This document shows positions 45,453 to 55,400 of a stretch of DNA of 64,000 nucleotides, in pieces; position 1 is the stretch's first letter, and each line of letters opens with the position of its first letter. The DNA comes from Mesonia profundi (GTDB taxonomy: Bacteria > Bacteroidota > Bacteroidia > Flavobacteriales > Flavobacteriaceae). Location: contig NZ_JAVHUL010000007.1 in the NCBI RefSeq assembly GCF_031085155.1, positions 40,105 to 104,104 on the forward strand. The letters run 5' to 3'. Below the pieces are notes generated by a model, which was given only the letters and a program-made list of their open reading frames with translations, ran no database searches and was not told the origin of the DNA. A program made the position numbers and the translations under genes.

Positions 45453-45833
45453 TTAATCAGCCTTATGAATAGAAGTTCCTTTAAAAAAGTACATTTCATG
45501 ACCACCAAGTCTTGAATTAAAATCCTCAGCTTCAAGGAAAAGATATGATTTACCAGAAAATACAAGCTTGTCATTTACCTCTATTCCATCGGGTTTTTCA
45601 CACAATACATAATTATTTACAGCATCAATGGTTTGGGGGATATGGTAACGAATAGCATATTTTTCTTTTTCTTCTAAATAAATTAACTCCCCACTTCTAT
45701 CTTCAAATTGTTCTTGCAATTCTCTTTCTTGTGTGCAAAAGTCACTTTGAGCATGGTTTTTATTTTTATTATACTGACTGCCGCAACTTCCCAACGTAAA
45801 TAATACGGCTAAAAATAAATATATATTTTTCAT
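45453..45833 (-). CDS. Small lipoprotein of unknown function
   Basis: A 126-residue protein with a lipoprotein signal (LFTLGSC, Cys17). The mature part has a Cys residue pair (FCTQERE and VLCEKPDG) that may form a disulfide, but no known domain is seen. It stands between the isomerase and recQ genes, with its own spacing of about 100 bp on each side. Not recognised further. Confidence 0.65.
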   Translation of the reverse strand: MKNIYLFLAVLFTLGSCGSQYNKNKNHAQSDFCTQERELQEQFEDRSGELIYLEEKEKYAIRYHIPQTIDAVNNYVLCEKPDGIEVNDKLVFSGKSYLFLEAEDFNSRLGGHEMYFFKGTSIHKAD

Positions 45834-45939
45834 AAGTTCAAATTTGAATTAGGCGTAAAACTAAACAAATTCACTAAAAACAAAAACCTCATCTCTTATT
45901 GACAAGAAATCAGGTTGATCTATTTTACAAGTCTATTTA

Positions 45940-48132
45940 TTAATTCGCTACTTCGCTCATAAACTTGATGCGATATAAGCGTAGATCTTCATCTTCGTAT
46001 TCCCCGTCAAATTCTTCCATGGCTTCTTCAATATTATCGGTATCGGCTTCTAAGAAATAATCGTGCAATTCTTCTTGTTGTTCTTCATCAAACAACTCAT
46101 CAATCCAATAAGAGATATTTAGTTTGGTTCCGCTATAGACAATGGCTTCTACTTCTTTGATAAAGCTTTTCATGTCCATCCCCTTGGAGGAAGCAATATC
46201 TGGTAAAGGTAACTTACGATCTACGTTTTGAATGATGTATAATTTAATGGCACTATTAGCACCGGTAGATTTTACGATTAAATCATCTGGACGTAAAATG
46301 TCATTTTCTTCTACATAGGTAGTGATAAGCTTCACAAATTCCTTTCCGAATTTTTTAGCTTTTCCATCTCCTACCCCGTGAATATTCCCCAACTCTTCTA
46401 AAGTAATAGGGTATTTGGTCGCCATATCTTCTAGCGAAGGATCTTGAAAAACCACATACGGCGGAACTTCTTTTTTATGAGCTACCTTTTTTCTTAAATC
46501 TTTGAGCATTTTCATTAAGCGCTCATCGGTAGCGCCACTTGTTTTTGCAGATACCACGTTTTTTGTACCTCCTCCTTTATCGTAACTATGATCTTCTGTC
46601 ATCATAAAAGAGACAGGCTTTTTAAGGTATTCTTTTCCTTTTTCGGTAATTTTCACCACGCCGTAGGTTTCAATATCTTTTTTTAGAAACCCTGCCACCA
46701 ATACTTGACGAATCAAGGCCATCCAAAATGGAGCGTCTTTATACTTTCCTTTTCCAAAAAGAGCAATCTCATCCGTTTTATGAGATTTGATGAGTGCATT
46801 AGGTTTTCCGATAAGGGTATTGACTACATCTTTAGATTTATAAAGCTGGTTGGTAGTTTTAACCGTTTTTAATAAGAGTTCTACTTCCGCTTGAGCTTCA
46901 CTCTGTTTTTTAGGATTTTGAACATTATCATCCATATCCGCACCGTCTTCTTTCCCACCGTTAAATTCTTCCCCGAAGTAATGAAGAATAAATTTTCTTC
47001 TAGACATGGAAGTTTCGGCGTAAGCCACTACTTCTTGCAGCAAAGCGTGACCAATTTCTTGTTCGGCTACAGGTTTTCCGCTCATAAATTTTTCGAGCTT
47101 CTCAATATCTTTATAAGCATAAAAAGCCAAACAATGACCCTCTCCTCCATCTCTACCAGCTCTTCCCGTTTCTTGGTAATAGCTTTCTATACTTTTTGGA
47201 ATATCGTGATGAATCACAAAACGCACATCAGGTTTATCGATTCCCATTCCAAAAGCGATGGTTGCTACCACGACATCTACATCTTCCATCAAGAACATAT
47301 CTTGATGTTTGGCTCGGGTTTTCGCATCTAAACCAGCATGGTAGGGAACTGCCGAGACACCATTTACTTGCAAGGTTTGAGCGAGTTCTTCTACTTTTTT
47401 GCGGCTTAAGCAATATAAGATACCGCTTTTACCTTCATTTTGTTTCACAAAACGAATAATATCAGCTGCTACATCAGCGGTTTTGGGCCTTACTTCATAA
47501 TAAAGATTGGGTCTATTAAAGGAAGCTTTAAAGGTATTGGCTTCAGAAATGCCTAAGTTTTTAAGAATATCTTCTTGTACTTTTGGTGTAGCAGTTGCCG
47601 TTAAAGCAATCATAGGAATATCATCTCCTATTCGCTTAATAATGCTTCTAAGGTTTCTATACTCTGGTCTAAAGTCGTGTCCCCACTCACTTATACAATG
47701 CGCTTCATCTATAGCCAAGAACGAAATTTTTTCTCCACGTAAAAATTCTACATTCTCTTCTTTGGTAAGAGATTCTGGCGCAACGTAAAGCAATTTTGTT
47801 ATCCCGTCGGAAATGTCTTTTTTAACCTGTTTAATTTCAGATTTATTTAAAGAGCTATTTAGCACATGGGCTATTCCGTGTTCTGAAGAGATTCCGCGTA
47901 TAGCATCCACTTGATTCTTCATTAACGCAATTAAAGGAGAGACGACAATTGCAGTGCCTTCATTGATCAATGCCGGCAACTGATAACACAAAGATTTCCC
48001 CCCTCCTGTGGGCATAATAACAAATGTGTGTTCCTTTGCTACAATACTCTTAATCACTTCTTCCTGTAATCCTTTAAATTGGCTAAAACCAAAATAATTT
48101 TTTAATTCCTGATGTAAATCGATTTCTGACAA
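45940..48132 (-). CDS. recQ: ATP-dependent DNA helicase RecQ
   Basis: A 730-residue 3'-5' helicase. Motifs: Walker A TGGGKSLCYQLP, DEAH in LAIDEAHCISEWGHDFRPEY, SAT-type ALTATATP, and motif VI QETGRAGRDG. An RQC winged-helix region follows at about 405-515 and an HRDC domain near 555-625 (LGNIHGVGDGKAKKFG), then a further C-terminal region with a helix-turn-helix-like stretch. The four zinc-binding Cys of E. coli RecQ are missing: the stretch reads SMSRRKFILHYFGEEF and GADMDDNV where CRR and CGNCDxC are expected. Divergent from the kdsD-like gene. Confidence 0.95.
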   Translation of the reverse strand: MSEIDLHQELKNYFGFSQFKGLQEEVIKSIVAKEHTFVIMPTGGGKSLCYQLPALINEGTAIVVSPLIALMKNQVDAIRGISSEHGIAHVLNSSLNKSEIKQVKKDISDGITKLLYVAPESLTKEENVEFLRGEKISFLAIDEAHCISEWGHDFRPEYRNLRSIIKRIGDDIPMIALTATATPKVQEDILKNLGISEANTFKASFNRPNLYYEVRPKTADVAADIIRFVKQNEGKSGILYCLSRKKVEELAQTLQVNGVSAVPYHAGLDAKTRAKHQDMFLMEDVDVVVATIAFGMGIDKPDVRFVIHHDIPKSIESYYQETGRAGRDGGEGHCLAFYAYKDIEKLEKFMSGKPVAEQEIGHALLQEVVAYAETSMSRRKFILHYFGEEFNGGKEDGADMDDNVQNPKKQSEAQAEVELLLKTVKTTNQLYKSKDVVNTLIGKPNALIKSHKTDEIALFGKGKYKDAPFWMALIRQVLVAGFLKKDIETYGVVKITEKGKEYLKKPVSFMMTEDHSYDKGGGTKNVVSAKTSGATDERLMKMLKDLRKKVAHKKEVPPYVVFQDPSLEDMATKYPITLEELGNIHGVGDGKAKKFGKEFVKLITTYVEENDILRPDDLIVKSTGANSAIKLYIIQNVDRKLPLPDIASSKGMDMKSFIKEVEAIVYSGTKLNISYWIDELFDEEQQEELHDYFLEADTDNIEEAMEEFDGEYEDEDLRLYRIKFMSEVAN

Positions 48133-48170
48133 ACTGATAATTTAATGTTACATTTTTACATACCTTTGTT

Positions 48171-48178
48171 GAAATAAA
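48171..48178 (+). promoter_or_regulatory. -7 box of the kdsD-tatC-lptB operon
   Basis: TACCTTTG matches TAnnTTTG exactly, 46 bp before the ATG at 48225, in the gap to divergent recQ. Confidence 0.45.
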
Positions 48179-48224
48179 GATACGTTTTTCTTTAGTACCT
48201 ACAAATTCAAATCTAAGATTTTAA

Positions 48225-49190
48225 ATGCAAGCATCCAACATACTTTCTGTCGCTAGAGATACTATTTCTAATGAAGCAAAAGCCGTTGAAAAACTTCAAG
48301 ACTATTTAAATGATGAATTTGCACATGCGGTACAACACCTCTATAACTCCAAAGGTAGGGTAATTATTACAGGAATAGGTAAAAGTGCCATTATTGCTAC
48401 CAAAATAGTTGCCACTTTAAATAGTACAGGAACTCCTGCTATTTTTATGCATGCAGCAGATGCAATTCACGGAGATTTGGGAACCATCTTAAAAGACGAT
48501 ACGGTTATTTGCATTTCTAAAAGTGGTAACACGCCAGAGATCAAAGTATTGGTACCCTTAATTAAAAGTTTCAAAAACACCTTAATAGGAATTACAGGGA
48601 ATGTAGATTCGTTTTTAGGAAAGCATTCTGATTTTGTACTGAATGCAGCTATAGAAAAAGAAGCTTGCCCCAATAATTTGGCTCCCACCACCAGCACCAC
48701 CGTACAATTGGTTTTGGGCGATGCTTTAGCGGTTTGCTTATTGCATTTAAGAGGCTTCTCTAGTAAAGACTTTGCAAAATATCATCCTGGTGGTGCTTTA
48801 GGGAAAAAATTATACCTAAGAATAAGTGATATTACTGCAGAAAATCAACAACCACAGGTAAATCCAGAAAGCAGTATAGCCGATGTGATTGTAGAGATTT
48901 CTGAAAAAATGCTGGGTGTAGCCGTAGTGATTGAAAACGAAGAAATAGTAGGAATCATCACCGACGGAGATATTCGTAGAATGCTTTCTAAAACCCAAGA
49001 CTTCTCTCATTTAAAGGCCAAGGATATTATGGGATCTTCTCCAAAGACCATTAGTAATGATGCCATGGCGATAGATGCAATGGAAATTTTGGAAGAGAAT
49101 GGAATTTCTCAATTAATTGCTAAAAATAAACATGGTAAATATGCAGGTGTTGTACATTTACACAACCTTATAAAAGAAGGAATTATATAA
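48225..49190 (+). CDS. kdsD: KpsF/GutQ family sugar-phosphate isomerase (arabinose-5-phosphate isomerase)
   Basis: Converts ribulose 5-phosphate to arabinose 5-phosphate, the first step to Kdo of lipopolysaccharide. The 321-residue protein has an N-terminal SIS domain (ITGIGKSAIIATKIVATLNS, ISKSGNTPEIKVLVP, KYHPGGALGKKL) and two CBS domains at about residues 205-260 and 270-321. It is first of a four-gene cluster with tatC, an AhpD-like gene and lptB; lptB also serves LPS, so the cluster partly concerns the outer membrane. Confidence 0.92.
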   Translation: MQASNILSVARDTISNEAKAVEKLQDYLNDEFAHAVQHLYNSKGRVIITGIGKSAIIATKIVATLNSTGTPAIFMHAADAIHGDLGTILKDDTVICISKSGNTPEIKVLVPLIKSFKNTLIGITGNVDSFLGKHSDFVLNAAIEKEACPNNLAPTTSTTVQLVLGDALAVCLLHLRGFSSKDFAKYHPGGALGKKLYLRISDITAENQQPQVNPESSIADVIVEISEKMLGVAVVIENEEIVGIITDGDIRRMLSKTQDFSHLKAKDIMGSSPKTISNDAMAIDAMEILEENGISQLIAKNKHGKYAGVVHLHNLIKEGII

Positions 49191-49194
49191 GCCT

Positions 49195-50031
49195 ATGGCC
49201 AAAAGAAAAGTCAAAAACCCTGAAGAAATGTCTTTCTTAGATCACCTAGAGGATCTAAGATGGCATTTAATAAGATCAACCCTAGCGATTGTTATCGTTG
49301 GAGTTATTGCTTTTATATTTAAAGACTTAATTTTCGGAATTCTCTTTGCTCCAAAAGACCCTAATTTTATTACCTATAGAGTGTTATGTAACATTGCTTC
49401 TTCTATGGGAATGGATGAAAGTTTTTGCTTTAAAGAAATTCCTTTTAGAATTCAGAGTAGACAAATGGCGGGACAGTTTAGCGCCCATATTTGGACTTCT
49501 ATCACCGCAGGATTTATTGTAGCCTTTCCTTATGTATTGTATGAATTTTGGCGTTTTATTTCTCCTGCGCTTCATGCTAAAGAAAAATCAGCTTCTAAAG
49601 GTTTTATTTTTATCGCCTCTATCCTATTTTTTATAGGCGTACTTTTTGGTTATTATATTATTTCTCCTCTATCTATTAACTTCTTGGGAACCTATCAAGT
49701 GAGCGAAGAGGTGTTTAATGATATTGATTTAAGTAGCTACTTTGGGTTGATAAGAGCTTCTTCGTTAGCATGCGGAGTTATTTTTGAGCTTCCCATTATT
49801 ATGTATTTATTGACTAAAATTGGTTTGGTTACTCCTGAAATTCTAAAAAAGTATAGAAAATTTGCTTTGGTAGGGATTTTAATTATTTCGGCGGTAATTA
49901 CTCCTCCAGATATTGCGAGTCAGATTATTGTGGCTATTCCCGTAATGATTTTATATGAAGTGAGTATATACATCTCTGCAGCAGTATTAAGGAAACAAAG
50001 AAAGGCTGAAAAAGCCCTTATTAAAAAATAA
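49195..50031 (+). CDS. tatC: Sec-independent protein translocase TatC
   Basis: The 278-residue protein has six membrane helices and the family N-terminus MSFLDHLEDLRWHLIRS. The signature FAFPYVLYEFWRFISPAL is represented by VAFPYVLYEFWRFISPAL. TatC recognises twin-arginine signal peptides and forms the translocase with TatA/TatB, which are not in the window. It starts 4 bp after the kdsD-like stop. Confidence 0.96.
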   Translation: MAKRKVKNPEEMSFLDHLEDLRWHLIRSTLAIVIVGVIAFIFKDLIFGILFAPKDPNFITYRVLCNIASSMGMDESFCFKEIPFRIQSRQMAGQFSAHIWTSITAGFIVAFPYVLYEFWRFISPALHAKEKSASKGFIFIASILFFIGVLFGYYIISPLSINFLGTYQVSEEVFNDIDLSSYFGLIRASSLACGVIFELPIIMYLLTKIGLVTPEILKKYRKFALVGILIISAVITPPDIASQIIVAIPVMILYEVSIYISAAVLRKQRKAEKALIKK

Positions 50032-50034
50032 TTT

Positions 50035-50388
50035 ATGATAGATCAAGTAGATGAGTTTAATGCTTATCGCCAAAAGATGAACGACAAGGTTCTTGGAGAA
50101 AACAATAAAGTGCTTAAAAGAATTTTTAACCTAGACACCAATGCTTTCGCAGAAGGAGCTTTAGATAAACAAACCAAAGAATTGTTAGGTTTGGTAGCTT
50201 CCTTGGTATTGCGTTGTGATGACTGTGTAAAATACCATTTAGAATCTAGTTTTAAAAGTGGCATGTCTAAAGACCAAATTATGGAAACCTTAAGTATTGG
50301 TACATTAATTGGTGGTACCATTGTTATTCCACATTTAAGAAAAGCATACGATTACTGGGAGACTTTAGAAACGAAAGAAATTCAGTAA
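50035..50388 (+). CDS. Carboxymuconolactone decarboxylase family protein (AhpD-like)
   Basis: A 117-residue all-helical protein with CDDCVKYHLESSFKSGMS, the CxxCxxxH active site of AhpD-type alkylhydroperoxidase proteins. It starts 3 bp after tatC. Its substrate is unknown; the redox Cys pair suggests a disulfide role. Confidence 0.88.
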   Translation: MIDQVDEFNAYRQKMNDKVLGENNKVLKRIFNLDTNAFAEGALDKQTKELLGLVASLVLRCDDCVKYHLESSFKSGMSKDQIMETLSIGTLIGGTIVIPHLRKAYDYWETLETKEIQ

Positions 50389-50404
50389 ATAAAACACAAA
50401 AATT

Positions 50405-51145
50405 ATGAAGCTACGAGCAGAGAATCTAATAAAAGCTTACAAAGGCCGAAAGGTGGTAAAAGGAATTTCTGTAGAGGTGAATCAAGGAGAGATTGTGGGA
50501 TTACTGGGCCCCAATGGCGCAGGTAAAACGACTTCCTTTTATATGATTGTAGGGCTTATTAAACCCAATGGTGGTAATATTTACTTAGATAAAGCCAATA
50601 TCACCAAATATCCTATGTACAAACGAGCTCAACACGGGATTGGATACTTGGCGCAAGAAGCTTCTGTATTTAGAAAACTGAGTATTGAAGACAATATTAT
50701 GAGTGTTCTAGAGCTTACCAAGCTTTCTAAAAAAGAGAGAGTGGATAAAATGGAGAGCCTCATTGAAGAATTTGGTCTTGGTCACATTAGAACCAGTAGA
50801 GGAGATTTACTCTCTGGAGGAGAGCGTCGTAGAACCGAAATTGCTCGAGCCTTAGCCACAGACCCTAAATTTATTTTATTAGATGAGCCCTTTGCCGGAG
50901 TTGATCCCGTGGCGGTTGAAGACATACAACGCATTGTTGCGCAGTTAAAAAATAAAAATATAGGTATTCTTATCACCGATCATAACGTACAGGAGACCTT
51001 AGCCATTACCGATAGAACGTATTTAATGTTTGAAGGGAATATCCTTAAGCACGGTCAGCCTGAAGAGTTAGCTTCAGATGAAATGGTGAGAAAGGTTTAC
51101 TTAGGTCAAAACTTTGAACTCCGGAAGAAAAAGATTTTCGATTAA
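50405..51145 (+). CDS. lptB: LPS export ABC transporter ATP-binding protein
   Basis: The 246-residue ATPase drives lipopolysaccharide transport with LptF and LptG, which are not in the window. Motifs: Walker [11 protein letters not shown]-loop [19 protein letters not shown] with LptB's typical sequence, signature [15 protein letters not shown], Walker [17 protein letters not shown], and switch His in [10 protein letters not shown]. Last gene of the cluster; no clear terminator in the 170 bp after it. Confidence 0.95.
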   Translation: MKLRAENLIKAYKGRKVVKGISVEVNQGEIVGLLGPNGAGKTTSFYMIVGLIKPNGGNIYLDKANITKYPMYKRAQHGIGYLAQEASVFRKLSIEDNIMSVLELTKLSKKERVDKMESLIEEFGLGHIRTSRGDLLSGGERRRTEIARALATDPKFILLDEPFAGVDPVAVEDIQRIVAQLKNKNIGILITDHNVQETLAITDRTYLMFEGNILKHGQPEELASDEMVRKVYLGQNFELRKKKIFD

Positions 51146-51316
51146 ATTAGCATCTATTATCGTCTTCAAAAAAGTCTTTTTAAAAACTTGTTTTAGTGAC
51201 TCTTAATATTTAAGCTACTCTTAATGATTTCCAAATGAGGCTCTAAAATAACAATTCGACTCCGTATAGGATTACATTTCAGTCTGATAATTTCCAAGGT
51301 TTTAAAAAGGAGGTAA

Positions 51317-52051
51317 CTACTCTCTAACCATTAAAGAAAGGAGAATATAGCCTATTATAATAAAAGGTAGCGCTAAGAAATGAAAGATAATTAAGCCTAT
51401 AACACTCAAGGCTAAGAAAACATACCGATACCAATTATCTTTCAACGAAAAGTTCTTAAATTTTAAAGCAAAGAGACTCACTTCCGCGTTAAGCAAAATA
51501 CAACTCAGCACACTTAGTCCTATTAAAAAATACGGATTTAGAATGAGGTTTACTACCCATTCACTTTCGTGGAAATGAAGAATTAAGGGCAAACTAAAGA
51601 TTAAAATCGCATTGGCTGGAGTGGGAAGACCTATAAAGGAACTGGTTTGCCTGTCATCGATATTAAATTTTGCCAATCTATAGGCAGAACCTAAGGTCAC
51701 TAGCAAACCAAATATAGCAATTAACGGAAAATTGAGTTCAAAACTAGAAGCACCCCAGGCTTTGGGTTGTAAAACATCTGCTCCTACGGCTTGACACAAT
51801 AGTTGAAACATCACAATTCCTGGCGCTAAACCACTAGTCACCATATCTGCCAAAGAATCGAGTTGCAAGCCTAGCTCACTTTGCACGTTAAGACTTCTTG
51901 CGGCAAGGCCATCAAAAAAGTCGAAGAAAATACCCAAGGCTACAAAGAAAGCAGCCATTAAAAGTTGATTTTGCAGCGCCAAAATAACGGCGATACTACC
52001 ACTCAATAAGTTTAATAACGTAATAAAGTTAGGAATTTGCTTCTTCAACAT
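51317..52051 (-). CDS. pssA: CDP-diacylglycerol-serine O-phosphatidyltransferase
   Basis: Makes phosphatidylserine, the precursor of phosphatidylethanolamine. The 245-residue membrane protein has the CDP-alcohol phosphatidyltransferase motif DGxxARx8GxxxDxxxD in FDGLAARSLNVQSELGLQLD followed by SLAD, near residue 45, and about seven further hydrophobic helices. I place the start at ATG 52051 (MLKKQIPNFITLLNLLSG), the usual family N-terminus; the ATG at 52096 would add 15 residues. Confidence 0.93.
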   Translation of the reverse strand: MLKKQIPNFITLLNLLSGSIAVILALQNQLLMAAFFVALGIFFDFFDGLAARSLNVQSELGLQLDSLADMVTSGLAPGIVMFQLLCQAVGADVLQPKAWGASSFELNFPLIAIFGLLVTLGSAYRLAKFNIDDRQTSSFIGLPTPANAILIFSLPLILHFHESEWVVNLILNPYFLIGLSVLSCILLNAEVSLFALKFKNFSLKDNWYRYVFLALSVIGLIIFHFLALPFIIIGYILLSLMVRE

Positions 52052-52171
52052 ACCAATAAATTTTTTCAAAAATACAAAAGAAAGGCTTTGAATCATACAA
52101 AATACAATAACTAAGAGGAATTAAAGTTTATATATTATAAATAAATAAGATATTTGCAAAAAAACGCCGAA

Positions 52172-53242
52172 GTGAGAATACTACTTCTACTCCTTATAGG
52201 TTTACTTACCTTATCTACTTCTGCACAAAGCATTAGAAAGTATTCGAATGAATTTTTGAATATTGGAGTCGATGCTGCGGCTTTTGGTATGGCCAATGCA
52301 GTTACCGCGACCACCAGCGATGTGAATTCGAGTTATTGGAATCCTGCGGGACTTACCCGTTTAGAGGATACCGAAATAGCGCTTATGCACGCCAGTTATT
52401 TTGCCAATATTGCCAATTACGATTATATAGGCGCAGCGATGCCACTAGACGATCGCAGTGCGGTGGGGATAAATGTGATTCGGTTTGGGGTGGATAATAT
52501 TATGAACACGACAGATCTTATCGATAATCAAGGAGACATTAATTATGACCGCATTAGTTTATTCTCTGCGGCAGATTATGCCTTTACCTTTTCGTATGCG
52601 AGACAACTGCCTTTAGACAGACTTTCCTACGGCGTTAACGCCAAAGTGATTCGGCGTATCATTGGTAAATTTGCTAACTCTTGGGGTTTTGGTTTGGATG
52701 TAGGCATCCAGTTTCAGTCTAAAAACGGTTGGGAGTTTGGCGCGATGGCGCGCGATATCACCACCACTTACAACACTTGGTCGATTGATGAAGATGAATA
52801 CAGCAGCATTCAGGATGCCGTAGAAGGACAAAACCAAGAATTACCAGAAACCACCGAAATTACTTTACCTAAACTTCAATTGGGAGTGGCCAAATCATTT
52901 ACGGTTCGATACGATTTTGACATCAAAACCGAGCTGGATATGCAAATGCGTTTTGCGCAAACCAACGATTTAATTTCTACATCGGCGGTGAGTATAACGC
53001 CAGCATTCGGCTTTGAAGTGGGTTATATTAAAATGATTTATCTACGTGGTGGTGTCGGGAATTTTCAAAATGTAGAACAACTAGACCAGTCTTCAAAAGT
53101 AGGTTTCCAGCCAGGATTCGGAGTAGGTTTTAAGTATAAAGGTATTCACGTAGACTACGCCTTTACCGATATTGGCGACCAAAGTGTAGCCTTGTATTCT
53201 AATGTATTTTCTCTAAAATTAGATTGGAGCGTTTTTAGATAA
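52172..53242 (+). CDS. PorV/PorQ family outer-membrane protein
   Basis: A protein of 356 residues when started at the GTG at 52172 (MRILLLLLIGLLTLSTSAQ), which gives a signal peptide; a TTG at 52154 is possible but lies against a -7-like GATATTTG. The mature part (SNEFLNIGVDAAAFGMANA, SSYWNPAGLTRLED) matches the PorV/PorQ group, and the remainder is amphipathic beta strands of an outer-membrane barrel. Its role beside PorQ and PorV is not known. It precedes lnt. Confidence 0.83.
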   Translation: MRILLLLLIGLLTLSTSAQSIRKYSNEFLNIGVDAAAFGMANAVTATTSDVNSSYWNPAGLTRLEDTEIALMHASYFANIANYDYIGAAMPLDDRSAVGINVIRFGVDNIMNTTDLIDNQGDINYDRISLFSAADYAFTFSYARQLPLDRLSYGVNAKVIRRIIGKFANSWGFGLDVGIQFQSKNGWEFGAMARDITTTYNTWSIDEDEYSSIQDAVEGQNQELPETTEITLPKLQLGVAKSFTVRYDFDIKTELDMQMRFAQTNDLISTSAVSITPAFGFEVGYIKMIYLRGGVGNFQNVEQLDQSSKVGFQPGFGVGFKYKGIHVDYAFTDIGDQSVALYSNVFSLKLDWSVFR

Positions 53243-53533
53243 TATTATTCTTTCTGTAGGATTTATTCTTTTAATGGATAAAGATTTCCGCGGAAGCTAA
53301 AAAATTTCAAATTTTATTTTCTGCATATCCGTTTACTGTCCAGTTTAGTGAAATAATGTTTCCTATGTCACGTCGAGCCTTTCGTCTTCCCACCAGAATG
53401 AATTCTTTCGGGATGGCGCTCAAGACAGGCTAAAGTCGAGACGTTTTAAAAGTTAAAAGACATATCTCACTTAGGAAGTAAAATTTCTTCATTTTCATGG
53501 GATAATCTTATCTTTGCGCATATTTTTAGCATC
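53243..53533. repeat. Intergenic region with a weak repeat element
   Basis: Contains GTCACGTCGAGCC and AAAGTCGAGACG around CGGGATGGCGCTCAAGACAGG (53367-53441), in the style of other intergenic repeats in the window. No gene is seen. Confidence 0.5.
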
Positions 53534-55126
53534 ATGATCAAAAAACTTATTGCTTCGGGTCTTAGCGGAATATTACTCGCGCTGGCTTGGCCCACCTACG
53601 GTTTTCCTTTATTGCTTTTTATCGCTTTTATTCCGCTGTTATGGTTGGAGTATGATATCCGTCAAGCGGAAGAAAAAAAAGGAGGACTTCAAGTTTTTCT
53701 GTATAGCTACCTTACTTTTTTTATCTGGAATTTTGTCACGACCTCTTGGCTCTATTACTCCACTCCTTTTGGGATGTGGTTTGCCGTGGCTGTTAATTCC
53801 CTTCTGATGAGCTTTATTTTTCTTATTTATCACTTTCTAGCAAAAAGAGTTCCGTTTCATATTTCGGCTATCTTTTTAACTTCGCTGTGGATTAGCTTTG
53901 AAAACCTCCACTTGCAATGGGAATTCTCTTGGCCTTGGCTTAATTTAGGAAATGCTTTTTCTGAATATTACCATTGGATACAATGGTACGAGTTTACAGG
54001 AACCTTTGGAGGAACTTTATGGGTTTGGATTTTAAACTTTATCATTTTTAAAAGCGTACTTCTTTACCTTCAGCACAAAGACACCGCTATTTTAAGAGGA
54101 GTTGCTATTAAAGCACTCCTTCTTATAGGGGTTCCCATTGGGATCTCTTATTACATGTTTTATCAGCTTTCTTATGAAGATGAACCTCAACTAGAAACGC
54201 TTATTCTACAACCGAATATCAACCCTTATACCGAAAAATACAATACCAACGACCGAAGCATCGGCGAAGTCTTGAACCGACTAACACAAGAAAAAATAAG
54301 TCCGACTACAGAACTCGTGCTTGCTCCCGAAACCGTTTTTGCAGACGGAACAGAACTTTCTCAGTGGGATTTTTCCTTTGGAAAGAATCTAAGTTTAAAA
54401 ACAATAAACGGACATCCCCAGGCGAATTTTTTAGGCGGAATTTCATTTTATGAGAAAATCACTTCCGAAGAAAATGTACAAAAGCAAACCAATTTTGTAA
54501 AAGAAGGCCTGTGGTACAATGATTATAATTCTGCTTTTATGGTGAATGCAAAGGATGAAGATCAAATTTACCATAAATCTAAATTGGTGGTTGGCGTAGA
54601 AAATTTCCCATACCAAAGTGTTTTAAAACCTATTTTGGGCGATGCGATGATTGATCTTGGAGGCACGGTAGCGATGAAAACCACTCAAAAAGATCGTGAA
54701 GTATTTAACACCCTACAAAACCATAGAATTGCCCCTATTATTTGTTATGAATCGGTTTATGGAGAATATGTCACCGGTTATGTAAGAAATGAAGCTCAAG
54801 TTTTGGCCATTATTACGAATGATGCTTGGTGGGGAAATACTCAAGGTCACCAACAACATTTAAGTTATGCCAGGTTACGCGCTATTGAAAACAGGCGGTC
54901 TGTAGTAAGAAGCGCCAATACAGGAATTTCGGCAGCGATTAATCCTAAAGGAGAAATTATAGAAAGTTTAGGCTATGAAAAACAGGGGAGTTTGTTGGTG
55001 AATGTTCCTATCGTAAAGAAAATCACTTTTTATGTGAAGTATGGAGATTATATCGCAAGAATTTCCCTTTTCATGCTCATATTTGTGCTACTCTTCGCAT
55101 ATACCCGAAGAAGAGGTGAAGTTTAG
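53534..55126 (+). CDS. lnt: Apolipoprotein N-acyltransferase
   Basis: Adds the third acyl chain to the N-terminal Cys of lipoproteins at the inner membrane. The 530-residue protein has about six to eight membrane helices at residues 1-215 and again at the C-terminus, with a nitrilase-like domain between them. The catalytic triad is visible: Glu in LAPETVFADG, Lys in HKSKLVVGVENFPY and Cys in IICYESVYGEYV. The many lipoproteins in this window are expected substrates. Confidence 0.95.
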   Translation: MIKKLIASGLSGILLALAWPTYGFPLLLFIAFIPLLWLEYDIRQAEEKKGGLQVFLYSYLTFFIWNFVTTSWLYYSTPFGMWFAVAVNSLLMSFIFLIYHFLAKRVPFHISAIFLTSLWISFENLHLQWEFSWPWLNLGNAFSEYYHWIQWYEFTGTFGGTLWVWILNFIIFKSVLLYLQHKDTAILRGVAIKALLLIGVPIGISYYMFYQLSYEDEPQLETLILQPNINPYTEKYNTNDRSIGEVLNRLTQEKISPTTELVLAPETVFADGTELSQWDFSFGKNLSLKTINGHPQANFLGGISFYEKITSEENVQKQTNFVKEGLWYNDYNSAFMVNAKDEDQIYHKSKLVVGVENFPYQSVLKPILGDAMIDLGGTVAMKTTQKDREVFNTLQNHRIAPIICYESVYGEYVTGYVRNEAQVLAIITNDAWWGNTQGHQQHLSYARLRAIENRRSVVRSANTGISAAINPKGEIIESLGYEKQGSLLVNVPIVKKITFYVKYGDYIARISLFMLIFVLLFAYTRRRGEV

Positions 55127-55400
55127 TGGTTAGTTGTGAGATTAAGGAGCTGAACTTAACCCGCCTGAATGGAACATGCAGGTTCAGCACGAAAGTTTTG
55201 TTTGTCATTGGCTACGCCGAACCACTACGTTAGGTTTTCGACGAAAGAAGAAATCTCTTACTCATATTAATAAGATTCTTCGCTACTCTACGTTTCGCTC
55301 TGAATGACAGTCCTGTTTGTCATCTCGACGAAAGGAGAAATCTCATTCAAAAGATTCAAAAAAATACTGTACTATTGCAATATCATTTTAACAAAATTTT
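55127..55400. repeat. Dispersed intergenic repeat
   Basis: 55204-55264 (GTCATTGGCTACGCCGAACC...) matches 59973-60032 with about four differences in 60 bp. Flanking GAATGACAG and GTCATCTCGACGAAAGG motifs belong to the same repeat family as the dense arrays near 60 kb and 61.5 kb. Confidence 0.75.
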
